Positions 31,088 to 39,326 of a stretch of DNA of 64,000 nt are shown piece by piece. Under the pieces are notes generated by a model. That model did no database searches. It saw nothing but the letters and a program-made list of their open reading frames with translations, and was not told the DNA's origin. Origin of the DNA: Oscillospiraceae bacterium (lineage in GTDB: Bacteria > Bacillota > Clostridia > Oscillospirales > Oscillospiraceae); the NCBI GenBank assembly GCA_910575695.1, contig CAJTGJ010000020.1:1-64000 (forward strand), read 5' to 3'. The position numbers and the translations under genes were made by a program. How positions within the stretch are numbered: position 1 is the first letter of the stretch; each line of letters starts with the position of its first letter.

Positions 31088-31866
31088 AAAAACGGCTGTG
31101 GTCTGGCCTGCGGGGCGTGTTCCCGCTGCTCCTCGTCCTTTTATGCGCCGCCCCCTATTGCTATGTCCTGCTGCGGAGCTTCTGGACGGCAGAGGGCGTG
31201 ACCTTCCAGTACTATTACGACGTGTTCCTGAGCAGCCCCCAGTACCTGTTTCGGTTCTGGAAAAGCCTGCTCCTCAGCTGCTGCATTGCGTTGGGGCAGG
31301 TGCTGGTTTCCGTGCTGGCCGGCTACGGCTTCGCAAAGCACCGGTTCCCCGGGCGGAGGGTTCTGCAGTTTTTCCTGTTGGTCATGATGATCCTGCCTCT
31401 CCAGGTCACCCTTGTGCCCAACTATATCGTGCTGGAACGGCTGAACCTGCTGAACACCTATTACGCGTTGCTTCTGCCCGCCATATTCCTCCCCTTGGGA
31501 GCCTTTATTATGACACAGGGCTTTCTTGCTATACCCAAGGAGATCCTTGAGGCGGCGGAGCTGGACGGCTGCGGCCTGTTCACCATTCTGCTGCGGATCG
31601 CCCTGCCCATGAATAAGAGCGGGCTGGTCTGCACCATGCTCCTGTCCTTCCTGGATTCCTGGAATATGGTAGAGCAGCCCATGACCTATCTGAAGGGCAT
31701 TGAGCAGTATCCCATTTCCGTGGCGCTGGTCTCTGTCCCCCCCGGGGATGCTGCGATGCAGCTGGTGTGCTGTGTCCTTGTGGCGCTACCGCCGCTGCTG
31801 CTGTTTGCCTGCTTCAGCGGGGATCTGGTGGAAGGCGTTGCTCTGGCCAAAGGAGAGATCAAATGA
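31084..31866 (+). CDS. ABC sugar-type permease (MalG/UgpE-like)
   Basis: 260 residues, six membrane helices, with the EAA loop KEILEAAELDGCGLFTILLRIALPMNKSGLV (about 148-178). It pairs with the MalF-like permease; ATGA overlaps on both sides show translational coupling. No ATP-binding gene is in the operon, so a shared ATPase (MsmX/MsiK type) encoded elsewhere must energise it. Confidence 0.9.
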   Translation: MKKRLWSGLRGVFPLLLVLLCAAPYCYVLLRSFWTAEGVTFQYYYDVFLSSPQYLFRFWKSLLLSCCIALGQVLVSVLAGYGFAKHRFPGRRVLQFFLLVMMILPLQVTLVPNYIVLERLNLLNTYYALLLPAIFLPLGAFIMTQGFLAIPKEILEAAELDGCGLFTILLRIALPMNKSGLVCTMLLSFLDSWNMVEQPMTYLKGIEQYPISVALVSVPPGDAAMQLVCCVLVALPPLLLFACFSGDLVEGVALAKGEIK

Positions 31867-32936
31867 AAAAGACAGCTTTTTGCGTGTTTGGGCTGACGTT
31901 ATGGATGCTGGCGCTGTGTACCGTCCTTTCCGTAAAAATTGAGGCGCTGATGACTGCGGAGGTGGTCGTTTTCCGGCCACCGGACACCGGTTCATATATT
32001 CAAGTATTATTGCCCATCGACGTCCTCTTTTGTGAGGACGGCCAGGAGCACGTGTACACGGTCATGCCGGCGTCCAGCTGGAAAAAGGGGAATCAGATCA
32101 TGGAGCTGGGCAGCGAGAATTTCAGCGTTGACTATGAATGGAAGCGAATTACAGCTGCTTATAGTGAAAAATATATCCTGTACAGCACGAAACCGCTGTG
32201 TGCTGGCTCCTTCGTCCAATCGCAGAATAAGAAAAGCTACGCCGACGACTGTTATCTGGCCCTTTATGACGGCGGTGCGCCCGCGCTCAAACAGTCGCGT
32301 CAGGGCCTGGTTCTGGAGGCGCAGACGCAAGACGCTCTTCTCCTGTCCGCGAAGCAGGTGGAACACCCCTTTATGGAGAAGCAGGTTTGGGAGAAATTAG
32401 CAAAAATAGAAGATTTATCAGATTACCAGGGCGCGGTTGAATGGAACGGCGCAAAGAAGCGGGTTTACAGTCTGTCGGATTTGGAGCTGTTCCTGAAGAA
32501 TCTGCCGCTTGTGGCTGTACTGCTGAGCTTCATTCTGTTTTCCAGCGCCCTGCTGATATGTTCCTGCCTCCTCGTTCGAGATGTTCCAGGAAACCGGAAG
32601 CGGCTGCTTGCAAACCTTATCCTCATTGTTCTTTTAACGATTGGCATACCGGTTGTCGTGAACGCCATCCATCTTCCCGCTTCGCTGCTGCCCCGGAGAA
32701 ACATTTTGGAGTGGAGCCATTACACCCAAGAGCTGCGCCAGATATTGGGCGCTTTGAACCGTCTGCCGTCTTCTGTCCCCATGGTTCAAACGCTTTTGGC
32801 CTCCGCCAAACAGACACGCTTCTTGGTCATGGGGATTTTATCTGCCGGACTGTTCTTTACCGGGGCTACAGCTGCGGCGGAGCTTTACGCGGCCCGCAGG
32901 AGCAGGCAAGGGACAGAAAGTTCCGATAATGAGTAG
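31863..32936 (+). CDS. Unknown membrane protein, fourth gene of the ABC operon
   Basis: 357 residues from the ATG at 31863, whose ATGA overlaps the permease stop. A signal-anchor helix (about 5-25), a roughly 190-residue outer domain rich in Tyr/Ser/Lys, then three membrane helices (about 205-225, 240-262, 325-345) with a second outer loop between the last two. I recognise no family. Tight coupling to the permeases suggests an accessory subunit or a sensor for the imported substrate. Confidence 0.65.
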   Translation: MKKTAFCVFGLTLWMLALCTVLSVKIEALMTAEVVVFRPPDTGSYIQVLLPIDVLFCEDGQEHVYTVMPASSWKKGNQIMELGSENFSVDYEWKRITAAYSEKYILYSTKPLCAGSFVQSQNKKSYADDCYLALYDGGAPALKQSRQGLVLEAQTQDALLLSAKQVEHPFMEKQVWEKLAKIEDLSDYQGAVEWNGAKKRVYSLSDLELFLKNLPLVAVLLSFILFSSALLICSCLLVRDVPGNRKRLLANLILIVLLTIGIPVVVNAIHLPASLLPRRNILEWSHYTQELRQILGALNRLPSSVPMVQTLLASAKQTRFLVMGILSAGLFFTGATAAAELYAARRSRQGTESSDNE

Positions 32937-33039
32937 CGAATTATTCGAGATCGCGGACAGATTATCAGAAATTTCCGATAAAATGTGCAGGCAGGGCATC
33001 GGAATATCCTTTTGGATTTTCCGATGCAGCTTGTTGGGG

Positions 33040-33078
33040 TTCCCCCAGACTGTGCCAAGAGACAACAGTCTGGGGGAA
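33040..33078. terminator. Hairpin at the end of the ABC operon
   Basis: TTCCCCCAGACTGT (33040-33053) is perfectly complementary to 33065-33078. A second stem, GCATCGGAA / TTCCGATGC (32996-33027), stands before it. The U-run is weak; a role as terminator or processing site is likely. Confidence 0.55.
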
Positions 33079-33152
33079 ATTGTGTCAAAACACTATGCGA
33101 AAGGATATTATCATGGTATAATAAGGGAAGCAAAAAACGGGAGGTATTCACC

Positions 33153-34034
33153 ATGCAGTTCACCCTTCAAAAAGGCCCCCTCAGCGCCGCTGTGGACACC
33201 AAAGGCGGCGAGCTTATCTCCTTCAGGGACGGCGCCGGGACGGAATATATCTGGAACGGCGACCCGGCCTACTGGTCCGGCCGCAACCCCATCCTGTTCC
33301 CCATCGTAGGCAGTTTAAAGCACGGCCGGGTGCGCATCAACGGGCAGGAATACGAAATGGCCCGCCACGGCTTCGCCCGCCGGAGCGAATTTACTCTGGC
33401 GGAACAGGGGGCGGACTTCGCCGTGCTGGAGCTCCGGGAAAGCCCGGACACCCTGGCCCGCTACCCCTTCCCCTTCCTGCTCCGGGTGCGGCACCAGCTT
33501 CTGGAGGACGGCTTCTCCACCACCTTTGAGGTGGTGAACACCGGGGACGGCCCCCTGCCCTACTGCGTGGGCGCCCATACCGCCTTCAACTGCCCCCTCC
33601 ACCAGGGGGAGCGCTTCGAGGACTACCGCCTGATCTTCGACCAGACGGAGGACGCCCAGTCCCTGGCCCTGACGCCGGAAGGCCTGCTGGCCCCGGGGAA
33701 GCGGGCGCCCATCCTCCAGGGGCCGGACACCATCCCCCTGAGCCACGAGCCCTTCGACAAGCTGGACACCCTGATCTTCGACGGCCTGCGCTCCAAGGGC
33801 GTGCGCCTGGTCCACAAGGACACCGGGCACGGCGTCCACATGGCCTTCGAGGACTTCCCCATGATCGCCTTCTGGACCGCTGCCCACGCCAACGCCCCCT
33901 ACATCTGCCTGGAGCCCTGGCACGGCTGTGCCGCCTGGGATGACGAGAGCGGCGGATTTACCGATAAGCCCTACTGCGTCACCCTCCAGCCCGGGGAGCG
34001 CCGGGCGCTGGCCTTCACCGTCCGGACCGTTTAG
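33153..34034 (+). CDS. Aldose 1-epimerase family protein
   Basis: 293 residues from the ATG at 33153 (GGGAGGT upstream). Galactose mutarotase-like beta-sandwich: GAELISF near the start, RHGFAR (His about 73), a central VGAHTAFNCPL (His about 144) and CLEPWHGC (Glu about 256). This is the YeaD/LacX-type branch acting on free or phosphorylated hexoses. It lies after the ABC importer but has its own TATAAT at 33118-33123. The sugar is unknown. Confidence 0.88.
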   Translation: MQFTLQKGPLSAAVDTKGGELISFRDGAGTEYIWNGDPAYWSGRNPILFPIVGSLKHGRVRINGQEYEMARHGFARRSEFTLAEQGADFAVLELRESPDTLARYPFPFLLRVRHQLLEDGFSTTFEVVNTGDGPLPYCVGAHTAFNCPLHQGERFEDYRLIFDQTEDAQSLALTPEGLLAPGKRAPILQGPDTIPLSHEPFDKLDTLIFDGLRSKGVRLVHKDTGHGVHMAFEDFPMIAFWTAAHANAPYICLEPWHGCAAWDDESGGFTDKPYCVTLQPGERRALAFTVRTV

Positions 34035-34127
34035 AAACCATTAAGTTTTTCTGAAAAAGTCCATAATCCAATGGACATCCGGGGCTGTTTTGTGGTATGC
34101 TTTTGCCAACGAAAGGAGTTGTTTTTT

Positions 34128-34472
34128 ATGATCGTCCGGCGCAGCGTCCCCACGTGCGTGATTTTGTCCATTGTTACCTGTGGCCTCTATATGCTGTACT
34201 GGTTCGTCTGCGTCACCAACGAGGCTGACGCAGTCACCGAGGAGTACGGCCCCGGCGGCGGGATGTCCCTGCTGCTCACCATCATCACCTGCGGTATCTA
34301 CGGCGTCTACTGGGGCTGGAAGATGGGTGACAAGCTGGATGCCTCCCGGGCCCGCCACGGCGTGGTTCCCGGCTCCTTTGCCATCCTGTTCCTGCTGCTC
34401 AACCTGTTTGGCCTGTCCGTCGTCACCCTGGCCATCGTGCAGAGTGAGCTGAACCACTACTCCCCCAACTGA
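34128..34472 (+). CDS. DUF4234-family small membrane protein
   Basis: 114 residues (AAAGGAG upstream). Two or three membrane helices with the repeated motif ILSIVTCGLYMLYW and LLTIITCGIYGVYWGWKMG, the DUF4234 double repeat. A third helix lies about 85-105. Function unknown. Its stop shares a base with the ATG of the next gene (TGATG), so the two are coupled. Confidence 0.85.
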   Translation: MIVRRSVPTCVILSIVTCGLYMLYWFVCVTNEADAVTEEYGPGGGMSLLLTIITCGIYGVYWGWKMGDKLDASRARHGVVPGSFAILFLLLNLFGLSVVTLAIVQSELNHYSPN

Positions 34473-34846
34473 TGGAGCGCACCCGGCTGCGCCGTTTGGG
34501 CGGGGGCTGCGCCCTGCTGCTGGCGGCGGGGCTGGGCTACGCCCTCTGGGTGCGGCTCACCGGACTGGCCATCCCCTGCCCCTTCCGGGCGGTGACCGGG
34601 CTGCTGTGCCCCGGCTGCGGGGTGACCCGGCTGTGTCTGGCCCTGCTCCGGGGGGATTTTCCGGCGGCGTGGAGCGCCAACCCTGTTCTGCTGCTCCTGC
34701 TGCCAGTGCTGGCGGCGCTGGCGGTCCGGATGGCCGTCCGGTACGTCCGGGAGGGCCGCACCGCCGGACCACGCTGGGAAAGCGCCCTGCTTTGGGCCGC
34801 TGTGGGCCTGTTGGTGGCCTGGGGCGTAGTACGCAACCTGATCTGA
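34472..34846 (+). CDS. DUF2752-family membrane protein
   Basis: 124 residues. Three membrane helices around the DUF2752 signature CPFRAVTGLLCPGCGVTR (about 38-55), a paired-Cys motif. Function unknown; the pair with DUF4234 is common in gut Firmicutes. A bidirectional terminator follows. Confidence 0.87.
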   Translation: MERTRLRRLGGGCALLLAAGLGYALWVRLTGLAIPCPFRAVTGLLCPGCGVTRLCLALLRGDFPAAWSANPVLLLLLPVLAALAVRMAVRYVREGRTAGPRWESALLWAAVGLLVAWGVVRNLI

Positions 34847-34851
34847 ACAAA

Positions 34852-34884
34852 AAAGTCCGTCTCGACTGGGTCGAGACGGACTTT
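34852..34884. terminator. Bidirectional terminator between DUF2752 and the aminotransferase
   Basis: AAAGTCCGTCTCGAC (34852-34866) and its complement (34870-34884) form a perfect 15-bp stem with a 3-base loop, flanked by A- and T-rich ends. Confidence 0.9.
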
Positions 34885-34886
34885 CT

Positions 34887-36095
34887 CTATTCTTTCCCCT
34901 TCAATCCATACATCCGGGCCAGCTCCCGGAACCGGGGCAGGGACTGCTCCACCCGGCTGGTGGGCACACAGTAGGCAATCCGCACGTAGCCGGGACAGGC
35001 AAAGCTCCCCGTGTCCGGGAACAGCAAATCCAGCTTCATGGCCTTCCGACTGAAGGCGGCGGCATCCGGCTCCGGGGACTTTACCAGCAGGTAGAACGTC
35101 CCCTCCGGCCTGACGCACTGGAAGCCCATGGCGGTGAGGTTGTCATACAGCAGGTTCCGGTTGACGGTGTAGGCGGTCAGATCGCTGACCAAGCCGTCAC
35201 AGGCAGCGGCAACCTGCTGGAAGATGCTGGGGGCGTTGATATGGCCCACACACCGTCCCGCCCCTGCCACGGCCTGGTATACCCCGTCGTGATCCTCCAT
35301 GGACGGTGGCACCAGCACATAGCCGATACGCTCCCCCGGCAGGGATATGGCCTTGCTGTAGGAGTAGCACACCAGGGTGTTTTCGTAGCAGTGGGGCACC
35401 CAGGGTACCTCCACCCCGTCGTACACCACCTCCCGGTAGGGCTCGTCGGAGATGAGGTAGATAGGCGCGCCGTACTCCTTCCCCTTCCGCCGGAGCAGGA
35501 CGGCCAGGGCCTCCAGGTTTTCCCGGGGATAGACCACGCCGCTGGGGTTGTTGGGGGAGTTGATAACAATCCCTTTCACATGGGAATCCAGCGCCCCTCC
35601 AATGGCAGGAATATCCAGGCGGAAGGTGTCCCGCGCTGCGGGCACCTCCACCACCTGCGCCCCGGCCCCCTCGATGAAGATCCGGTATTCGGTGAAATAG
35701 GGGGTAATGACCATGAATTTGTCCCCGGGACAGCACAGCCCCTTCAGACAGGCGCACAGCGCCGGGGCCGCGCCGCAGGTGAGAAACAGGTCGCTCCCCG
35801 CGCACCCGGCGTCAAAGCGGCGGTTCAGCGAAGCCGCGATGGTATTGCGCGCCTCCAGGTCCCCGGAGGCGCTGGTGTAAGCATGGATGGCGTCCCGGTT
35901 TTCCCCGGACAGTATGTCCATTATCACCTGATTCACCCGGGCCGGAGGGGGCACGGAGGGGTTGCCCAAGGCAAAGTCCAGCACATTTTCCGCCCCGATC
36001 TCAGCGCCCCGCTTCTTTCCATATTCAAACAGCACCCGCATGGGATTGCCCTGGGCCCCCAGCTGGCGCATGGCTTCCGAAACCATTTCCATCAT
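34887..36095 (-). CDS. Class I PLP aminotransferase
   Basis: 402 residues. SPNNPSG (about 175), SDEPYREVVYDG (about 217) and SYSKAISLPGERIGYV with the PLP Lys (about 246) are class I aminotransferase marks. The N terminus resembles clostridial aspartate or alanine-type aminotransferases (FALGNPSVPPPARV). The substrate is not certain; it moves the amino group between an amino acid and a 2-oxoacid. No operon partner is evident. Confidence 0.88.
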   Translation of the reverse strand: MMEMVSEAMRQLGAQGNPMRVLFEYGKKRGAEIGAENVLDFALGNPSVPPPARVNQVIMDILSGENRDAIHAYTSASGDLEARNTIAASLNRRFDAGCAGSDLFLTCGAAPALCACLKGLCCPGDKFMVITPYFTEYRIFIEGAGAQVVEVPAARDTFRLDIPAIGGALDSHVKGIVINSPNNPSGVVYPRENLEALAVLLRRKGKEYGAPIYLISDEPYREVVYDGVEVPWVPHCYENTLVCYSYSKAISLPGERIGYVLVPPSMEDHDGVYQAVAGAGRCVGHINAPSIFQQVAAACDGLVSDLTAYTVNRNLLYDNLTAMGFQCVRPEGTFYLLVKSPEPDAAAFSRKAMKLDLLFPDTGSFACPGYVRIAYCVPTSRVEQSLPRFRELARMYGLKGKE

Positions 36096-36198
36096 CCTTC
36101 CCGCAGCCCTCTGCCCTTAGTGCATCCGCATTAAAGCAGCAAAGCGCCGCTCCCACATTATGCTATACCGCGCCGGTCTTTGCAAGGCGGCCTGCCGC

Positions 36199-36999
36199 TC
36201 AGACCAGCCGCAAAATCGCCTTGGCCACGCCGTCGCGGCCGTTTGTGTCCGTCACCAGCGCGGCAGCGGCCTTTACCTCGTCCGTGGCGTTGCCCATGGC
36301 CACCGGACAGCCCACCGCCCGGAGCATGGCCAGATCGTTGTCACTGTCCCCCACGGCGGCGATCTCCTCCGGGGCGACGCCCCACTCCTCCCCCAGCAGA
36401 CACAGGGCCCTCCCCTTGTCTGCGCCCTGGGCCAGCACCTCAAAATTGTCCCGCCCGGAGCTGGTGAGGGACAGCCCCGGCATCCTCTCCAGACGCTCCA
36501 GCAGAGGGGGGAACCGCCGGGGGTCGCCCATGGCAAATACCTTGGTGAGGGGCTGTCCGTGGGCCTGGAGCCACCCGGGCAGATCCTCCGCCACGATGGT
36601 GGTGTCCAGATAGGGCGCAAAGGGATAGGTCTCCTGGAAAAAGGCCCGGGAATAGGGGTCCAGCAGGTTGCATTCCCCGGCGAACACCATGCACCCCAGC
36701 TCCTTATCCCGCAAAAGCTCCAGTACGTCCCGCCCCAGCCCCTCCGGGATGTCCCAGCGGCGCAGATGCCGTCCGTCCTCCATGGCCGCGATGGCCGCGC
36801 CTCCCAGGCACACCGCCTTGCTGTCACACCCCGCCAGCCGGGTAAACCACACGGCCTCCGGCGCGCTGCGCCCGGTGGCGATGACCACCTTGACTCCCCG
36901 CTCCCTGGCCCGGCGGATGGCGCCCACCGTCTCCCGGGACACCTCGCCCCCGGGCGTCAGCAGCGTCCCGTCTATGTCCAGCGCGATCATTCGTATCAT
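36199..36999 (-). CDS. Cof-type HAD phosphatase
   Basis: 266 residues from the ATG at 36999 (GGAGG upstream). HAD motifs: DIDGTLL (nucleophile Asp8), ATGRS, LLGEEWGVAPEEIAAVGDSDNDLAML with a Lys (QGADKGRAL) before it. The cap is type IIB, the Cof branch, which removes phosphate from sugar phosphates or cofactors such as pyridoxal phosphate. Substrate unknown. It is a single-gene unit. Confidence 0.9.
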   Translation of the reverse strand: MIRMIALDIDGTLLTPGGEVSRETVGAIRRARERGVKVVIATGRSAPEAVWFTRLAGCDSKAVCLGGAAIAAMEDGRHLRRWDIPEGLGRDVLELLRDKELGCMVFAGECNLLDPYSRAFFQETYPFAPYLDTTIVAEDLPGWLQAHGQPLTKVFAMGDPRRFPPLLERLERMPGLSLTSSGRDNFEVLAQGADKGRALCLLGEEWGVAPEEIAAVGDSDNDLAMLRAVGCPVAMGNATDEVKAAAALVTDTNGRDGVAKAILRLV

Positions 37000-37105
37000 T
37001 TCCGCATCCTCCGTTCCCCCCGTTTTTTTCAGTATACCGCATTTTCCCCTGTCTTTCAAGCCGTGCCGCCGAAAATCCGCCTGCGGGAGCGGATATTGTG
37101 CACCC

Positions 37106-37170
37106 CGCACAGTGTACGCCCCTGCAGGTTTGAAACGGCGAGCCTTGATTCCCCTGCCGCCGGATTTTGG
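37106..37170. repeat. Dispersed palindromic repeat, copy B
   Basis: CGCACAGTGTACGCCCCTGC followed by AGGTTTGAAACGGCG and TTGATTCCCCTGCCGCC. Each block aligns in order with the copy at 13430-13495; the left arm here is degenerate. Confidence 0.55.
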
Positions 37171-37174
37171 GGTC

Positions 37175-37191
37175 TTGACCAATTTGGTCAA
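37175..37191. promoter_or_regulatory. Palindrome upstream of tetR, candidate autoregulatory operator
   Basis: TTGACCA-ATT-TGGTCAA is a perfect 7-3-7 palindrome 34 bases before the GTG start of the TetR-type gene. TTGACC could also serve as its -35 box. Confidence 0.7.
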
Positions 37192-37225
37192 CGGCGGTAA
37201 GGTAGGGTGGAAGGGAGGGAACGCC

Positions 37226-37855
37226 GTGAACCCGAAATTTTTCCGGCTCCCCGAGGCGCGCCAGGATCTTATCCGCAACAGCGCCATGCTCGAGTTCGGG
37301 GCGGGCACGTTCAAAAAGACATCGGCGGATTCTATCGCCAAGCGGGCGGGGGTGTCCAAGGCCCTGCTGTTCCACTACTTCAAGGACAAGCGGGAGCTGT
37401 ACCTCTACCTGTTCCAGTACGCCATCGACGAGTGTATGAACATCTTCAACAAGCATATTTTAAAGGCCGAATACTTCGGGGAGCGGGACTTTTTCGCCAC
37501 CCTGGAGACGGGGCACAAGGTGAAAATGGACATGGTGCGCCGCCATCCGGGGCTGTTCCGGTTCGTCATGCGGGCCTATTACGAGCAGGACAGCGCGCTG
37601 TCCCCCAAGCTCCGCCGCAAGCTGGACGACGTGCTGGAGCACACCACCGACAGCTTCCTCAGCCGGATGGACCTTCGCAAATTCAGGGACGGCGTGGACC
37701 CCCGGGCGGTGCTGCGTCTGCTGACGCTGGCCTCCGAAGGGATGCTGGCGGAAACGGGGGCCTGCACCGCCGAGGAAATCGACAAACTGTTCCAGGAATA
37801 CCAAAAATACGCGGATATGCTCCGCCAGCATCTCTATAAGGAGGAATACTTATGA
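37226..37855 (+). CDS. TetR-family regulator
   Basis: 209 residues from the GTG at 37226, chosen because GGGAGGGA lies upstream; the open frame extends far to the left without a start signal. The N-terminal helix-turn-helix reads SADSIAKRAGVSKALLFHYFKDKRELY (about 33-59); the rest is the helical ligand and dimer domain. It overlaps the ABC ATPase gene by ATGA, and a palindrome lies upstream, so it probably represses this efflux operon until a ligand binds. Confidence 0.9.
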   Translation: MNPKFFRLPEARQDLIRNSAMLEFGAGTFKKTSADSIAKRAGVSKALLFHYFKDKRELYLYLFQYAIDECMNIFNKHILKAEYFGERDFFATLETGHKVKMDMVRRHPGLFRFVMRAYYEQDSALSPKLRRKLDDVLEHTTDSFLSRMDLRKFRDGVDPRAVLRLLTLASEGMLAETGACTAEEIDKLFQEYQKYADMLRQHLYKEEYL

Positions 37856-38544
37856 TCCAGCTGGACCATCTCACCAAGACTTACGGCAAGGCCCGGGGGG
37901 TGGCGGACCTGACCCTCCGCGTCCCGGCAGGGAGCTGCTTCGGCTTCATCGGCCCCAACGGGGCGGGCAAGTCCACCACCATCCGCACCCTGCTGGGCCT
38001 GCTGTCCCCCACCGCCGGGGCCGCCCGGGTGCTGGGGCTGGACTGCGTCCGGGCACGGCAAAAAATACTGGCCCAGGTGGGCTATATGCCCTCCGAGGCC
38101 ATGTTCTATCCGGATATGCGGGTGGAAGCGGTCATCCGCCTGTCCGCCGGTCTGCGCAAGCTGGACTGCAAGGAACAGGCGGCGGCGCTGTGCGAGGCGC
38201 TGGAACTGGACGGGCGCAAGCGCGTCCGGGAGCTGAGCCTGGGCAACCGGAAAAAGGTATCCATCGTGTGCGCCATGCAGCACCGGCCCCGGCTGTACAT
38301 CCTGGACGAACCCACCAGCGGCCTGGACCCGCTGGTACAGCGGGCATTCTGGTCCGAGCTGGAGGCCCGGCGGCGGGAGGGGGCCACCGTGTTCCTGTCC
38401 TCCCACGTGCTGTACGAGGTCCAGCGGTACTGCGACCGAGCCGCCATCATCCGGGAGGGGCGGCTGGTGGCGGAGGGCACCACGGCGGAACTGGACATCG
38501 AGAACAGATTTTTTGACTACTACGAGGGGAGGGTAACGTCATGA
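37852..38544 (+). CDS. ABC exporter ATPase
   Basis: 230 residues. Walker A GPNGAGKST (about 35-43), Q-loop GYMPSEAMFY, signature LSLGNRKKV (about 127), Walker B LYILDEPTSGLDP (about 147-159), H-loop SSHVLYE. The signature LSLGN replaces LSGGQ, typical of ABC-2 exporters of the bcrA/ytrB class. It powers the following permease. Substrate unknown; drugs, lipids or peptides are possible. Confidence 0.92.
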   Translation: MIQLDHLTKTYGKARGVADLTLRVPAGSCFGFIGPNGAGKSTTIRTLLGLLSPTAGAARVLGLDCVRARQKILAQVGYMPSEAMFYPDMRVEAVIRLSAGLRKLDCKEQAAALCEALELDGRKRVRELSLGNRKKVSIVCAMQHRPRLYILDEPTSGLDPLVQRAFWSELEARRREGATVFLSSHVLYEVQRYCDRAAIIREGRLVAEGTTAELDIENRFFDYYEGRVTS

Positions 38545-39323
38545 CCATTTTCCGCAAAGAGCTGCGGGGCGGCGCGGTGAGCTTTCTGGTGTGGTCCGCC
38601 GTGGTGGGCGGACTGATGGCGGTGTGCGTGGGGCTGTACCCGTCCATGGCGGGCTCCATGGGGGATATGTCCGCCCTGTTTGCCGGGATGGGGGATTTTT
38701 CCGCCGCCTTTGGGCTGGATAAGCTGCAATTCGGCTCCATCCTGGGCTTTTACGGCACGGAATGCGGGAACATCCTGGGGCTGGGCGGGGGCTTTTACGC
38801 CGCCCTCACCGCCATGGGCCTGCTGGCCGGGGAGGAGGGCGGGCACACCGCCGAATTTCTCCTCACCCACCCGGTCAGCCGCCTGCGTATCGCGGGGGAA
38901 AAGCTGGCGGCGCTGGCGGTGCTGATTACCGGGCTGAACCTGGTGTGCTTCGCCTGCGGCGCGGGAGGCATCCTTGCCATCGGCGAGGACGCCTCCTGGC
39001 CCGACCTGCTGCGCTATCACGGCGCGCTGCTGCTGATGCAGCTGGAGATTGGCGGACTGTGCTTCGGCCTGTCCGCCCTGCTGCGCCGGGGCGGGCTGGG
39101 GCTGGCTATGGGCCTTGCCGCCCTGCTGTATTTCGCGGGCCTGCTCATCAACCTGGACCAGGGCCTGGACTGGCTGCGGTTTGTGACCCCCTACTACTAC
39201 GCCGACGCCGCCCGCATCTTCGCCGGAGAGCTGTCCCCCGGCCCGGTGCTGTGTGGCTGTGCCCTTGGTGTGCTGGGGGCGGGCTTCGGCCTGTGGTGGT
39301 ACCGCCGCAAGGACATCGCGTAA
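38541..39323 (+). CDS. ABC-2 type permease
   Basis: 260 residues with six predicted membrane helices and no periplasmic domain. An ATGA overlap couples it to the ATPase. FLLTHPVSRLRIAGEKLAAL (about 110-130) is the coupling-helix segment of ABC-2 permeases (usually ..PVSR..I...K). With the ATPase it forms an exporter under TetR control. Confidence 0.88.
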   Translation: MTIFRKELRGGAVSFLVWSAVVGGLMAVCVGLYPSMAGSMGDMSALFAGMGDFSAAFGLDKLQFGSILGFYGTECGNILGLGGGFYAALTAMGLLAGEEGGHTAEFLLTHPVSRLRIAGEKLAALAVLITGLNLVCFACGAGGILAIGEDASWPDLLRYHGALLLMQLEIGGLCFGLSALLRRGGLGLAMGLAALLYFAGLLINLDQGLDWLRFVTPYYYADAARIFAGELSPGPVLCGCALGVLGAGFGLWWYRRKDIA

Positions 39324-39326
39324 GCC

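Noticed and set aside
32929-33309. ORF beginning MSSELFEIADRLSEISDK after the ABC operon
   Set aside because: Weak ribosome site; it runs through two perfect hairpins and into the epimerase gene in another frame.
36668-37225. Upstream extension of the tetR frame
   Set aside because: Antisense to the HAD gene; the GTG at 37226 has the ribosome site and the normal TetR N terminus.
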